Shown here one piece after another: positions 61,986 through 64,000 of a DNA stretch of 64,000 nucleotides (position 1 is the first letter of the stretch; each line of letters begins with the position of its first letter). Made by a program: the position numbers and the translations under genes. This stretch comes from Allium sativum (lineage: Eukaryota; Streptophyta; Magnoliopsida; Asparagales; Amaryllidaceae): NCBI GenBank assembly GCA_030737875.1, contig CM060910.1, positions 617,037,303 to 617,101,302 on the forward strand, read 5' to 3'. The notes below the pieces were generated by a model. The model did no database searches. It was not told the origin of the DNA and saw only the letters and a program-made list of their open reading frames with translations.

Positions 61986-62182
61986 CCGAACCGATGAAGA
62001 CTGAGAACCCGAGATGCAAAGGTAGTCTAAATGAAGGGTATTGACTCAGGATCCAGATAGGAACCAATGAGTGGACTTCATGAGTTGGACTTTGCTGCGG
62101 GACGTGTGCTAAGGAGTTGTCGACGTTCATAACTTCGATTCACCACTGAAAATGGATGATGAGCTACTTATCAATGCAATAG

Positions 62183-62453
62183 GGTCATCATGACCTGAGG
62201 GGCAAAGTGATGGTAGCAAGACTACGTTATCAGTGCAGTAGGGTCATTATGACCTGAGGGGCAAGGTGATGCGTAGTAAGACTATGAGCCAGCGCAGATG
62301 GGGTGAATAACTCCATGGGGCAAGTGGACATAGTAAGGATTGGTAAGGCTATGAGCCAATGCAGTGGGGTTCTTGTGACTCCATGGGGCAAAGTGGACAT
62401 AGCAAAGGATTTGTGGCTACGTTATCAGTGCAGTGAAGCCATTTATGACTTCA
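62183..62453 (+). repeat. Five stem-loop units in element E LTR
   Basis: Units of about 57-69 bp each contain a hairpin followed by GGGGCAA(A)GT. Arms: GGTCAT/ATGACC (62183, 62242), ATGGGGT/ACTCCAT (62298-62316), TGGGGT/ACTCCA (62365-62383) and TGAAG/CTTCA (62434-62453). Arm sequence changes while pairing persists. Confidence 0.85.
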
Positions 62454-63214
62454 TGGGGCAAAGTATGTTGGGTGATCGAAGTGGTGAATATCGTATGCTT
62501 TACGCACTGAGTGAGAGATGTGAGGATGGATGCTATGTTTGATTGTTTGTCATCCCTATGACATGCACACCTTCCCCACCTCCATATCTTTATACTGTTT
62601 GATATGATACCTTAGAGTGTTGTACAGTATGTAGTGCTAACTCTTTGGTTGCAGGTCCAGGTTCAGGTATGTTTTAGTCTACCTGTTATTGTTCACTTTA
62701 GATGCTTATCGCTCATACCAGACTTTATGTCTGACCCAGAGTTTTATGTCTCTTCTTATTACTCTGGGTGCTCACACGAGCAGACTAGAGACAGGTTAGC
62801 TGGTGATGCGCGAGTAGCTGATTCGGAGGCGGGCAGGAGGCTTCCACGTATGATATATATATATATACACATTCACCCTGTATCCTTGGTGGTAGCTACT
62901 TGGGCATTAGTAGTGTACCTCCTTTACCTTACTCTTGCTTTGAGACAGTTTGAAAGTTGTAATAAGCTGTATTTTGGATTTCCGCTGCTATGATGTTTAT
63001 TTCTGATTTTCAGCTTATGCACTGTCTCTCCTGTTTTATGTCAAGTATGTTATTATTATATTTTATTCTATGCGCTGTGAGACATTCTACAGGTTCTTTG
63101 TACGTTCATTTTCTTCTTCCCTTTCCTTCTGACGACCCGTTCCGTGCTAACTGGACATGTGTACAGCGCACTTTTGGAGTAAATGTCGGTTGGTGCGGGG
63201 CGGGCTGTCACACT

Positions 63215-63226
63215 TGGTATCAGAGC
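63215..63226 (+). other. Primer binding site, element E
   Basis: TGGTATCAGAGC starts two bases after the LTR end and matches the usual plant initiator-Met primer site. Confidence 0.93.
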
Positions 63227-63414
63227 TCTAGGTTGCGTAGTTAACTTAGGGAAAGGCACTAGGGAGAGTTAGTACGTATATGAGAGCGCGTATTTGTGAT
63301 TACTTTGGTTTTCAAAAGCTATGTATGTATATACTATTAGCAGTATAAGAATGAAGTCGCACTGCACTAGCACCACTATGGGGTCGTTAATCGTTTCCCT
63401 TTTTCAGATTGACG
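63227..63414 (+). other. Element E leader
   Basis: About 190 bp lie between primer site and first pol codon. No gag sequence is present. A pyrimidine run TCGTTTCCCTTTTTCAG (63391-63406) just before the reading frame looks like a 3' splice site. Confidence 0.6.
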
Positions 63415-64000
63415 ATGAGCCGAGATAGGTTGGGACTGGAACCCGAGATAGTAGATAGACCATTGGTTGTGACGAACCCGATTGGTGGTTCGACTAGCCT
63501 TAGTATGATTTGCAGGAATTTGGTCTTATCGAGTCATGGATGTATGTTTGTATGTGATTGCTTTGTTTTGGGCTTTACTGGGTATGGCATTATATTGGGA
63601 GTCGATTGGCTCCAAAGATACGGGGTGGTGGTAGACTGTGAGGGCTTTTTGGTGACAGTGAGGGCGGATGATGGGCGGAGGGTAGTGTTTGGTAGTCTAC
63701 CTAGTGATGGGGTTATGGCTAGTTTTGTAAATTCCCTCGACATCCCGCAAGATGAGTTGTCAGATGTGCCCGTGGTTGGCCAGTATCCGGACGTCTTCGA
63801 GGAGGTGACCGGGCTTCCACCACACCGAGAGATTGAGTTCCGTATTGATTTAGTGAAAGATGCCAGACCTATAGTGATGCCACATCGTCGCATGGCACCA
63901 AGGGAGCAGCGAGAGCTCGGGGTGAAAGTCAGCAATCTTTTGAAGAAGGGACTTATTAGAAGGAGTGTCTACGAGTGGGGAGCACCAGTTGTGTTTGCCA
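63415..64000 (+). CDS. pol: Ty3/gypsy pol fragment: protease C-terminus and start of RT (runs off window)
   Basis: The frame is open for 195 codons to the window edge. Residues 57-75 read YGIILGVDWLQRYGVVVDC, the conserved end of gypsy retropepsin (normally D-ILGMDWL). Residues 122-146 contain GQYPDVFEEVTGLPPHREI, the usual protease-RT linker. Residues 180-195 contain LIRRSVYEWGAPVVFA, the first RT motif (usually GFIRPS-SPWGAPVLFV). The catalytic D-S/T-G-A of protease, which should precede residue 1 by some 15-20 residues, is missing together with all of gag. The start ATG thus opens in mid-protease directly after the leader. The copy cannot encode capsid or active protease; RT beyond the window may be intact. 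The motif set fits chromoviruses of the Tekay type. Confidence 0.88.
   Translation, partial: MSRDRLGLEPEIVDRPLVVTNPIGGSTSLSMICRNLVLSSHGCMFVCDCFVLGFTGYGIILGVDWLQRYGVVVDCEGFLVTVRADDGRRVVFGSLPSDGVMASFVNSLDIPQDELSDVPVVGQYPDVFEEVTGLPPHREIEFRIDLVKDARPIVMPHRRMAPREQRELGVKVSNLLKKGLIRRSVYEWGAPVVFA

Larger units (their letters stand above)
61177..62783 (+). other. Candidate LTR intron, element E
   Basis: The donor AAG|GTGAGT is at 61177. The hairpin at 62719-62733 carries CTGAC (62731-62735). It is followed by GTCTCTTCTTATTACTC and GAGCAG ending at 62783, about 49 bases after the presumed branch A. An alternative acceptor is TTGCAG ending at 62654, upstream of the hairpin. Confidence 0.48.
60543..63212 (+). 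mobile_element. Element E 5' LTR
   Basis: This 2670 bp LTR starts TGTAACGACC and ends GGGCTGTCACA, followed by a primer site, so it is a true 5' LTR. It contains a U3 block with ACTTCCATTGGATTCGTT (about 60750), a leader, AAG|GTGAGT (61177), a GC-rich field full of GATCCGA words (61540-61980), five stem-loop units (62183-62453), a CAGAC/GTCTG hairpin (62719-62733), CACGAGCAG, and CCGCTGCTATGATG (about 62982). Several overlapping open frames in 61350-62130 on both strands follow from GC-rich repeats and carry no domain I recognise. Confidence 0.9.

Noticed and set aside
61356..62130. Overlapping open frames of 120-133 codons on both strands
   Set aside because: They follow from GC-rich repeated GATCCGA words with few AT-rich stops. 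Frames on both strands are equally open, which argues against coding.

Overview
The window is plant nuclear intergenic heterochromatin: an AT-rich nest of Ty3/gypsy LTR retrotransposons. I found no host gene, no tRNA or rRNA gene and no CRISPR array. The lineage is read from initiator-Met primer sites (TGGTATCAGAGC two bases after an LTR), LTR ends of the form TGTAAC...GTTACA, a chromodomain relic, and a protease/RT reading frame at the right edge. Together these indicate Tekay/Del-like chromoviruses in a large-genome seed plant, probably an angiosperm. One long solo LTR has copia-type ends.

Layout. Positions 1-5632 are a family A LTR (+) cut by a second family A solo LTR (550-3423, -, target duplication CCTTT); this pair sits in a family B LTR (B5, -, to 8321). 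An AT-rich stretch and a probable family C LTR (9310-11211, -) follow. An old shell, element D, appears to frame most of the rest: 5' LTR end and primer site at 11212-11704, then polypurine tract and 3' LTR start at 54028-54041. Inserted in D are B1 (12617-29899, complete, TSD ACTTT, its 5' LTR split by B2), solo LTR B3 (33074-39347, TSD AGAAA), LTR B4 (39478-53223, -, itself holding a family A solo LTR and a copia-like solo LTR), and solo LTR B6 (54971-60025). Element E enters the D 3' LTR at 60543, with LTR, primer site and a gag-less pol running off the window.

B1 is unusual: two LTRs of about 5.5 kb enclose only 512 bp of internal DNA, in which a gag start is joined to a chromodomain tail.

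The most interesting signal is inside the LTRs. Families A, B and E share an apparent spliceosomal intron contained wholly within the LTR. A GT donor follows a GC-rich leader, and a 3' module (invariant CTGAC in a small hairpin, pyrimidine-rich tract, CAG) lies 33-57 bases downstream. Families C and D show the donor only. The 1.5-5.5 kb between donor and acceptor is filled with family-specific arrays of palindromes and stem-loops, several with paired base changes. This would account for much of the giant LTR size. Splicing is inferred from sequence only.
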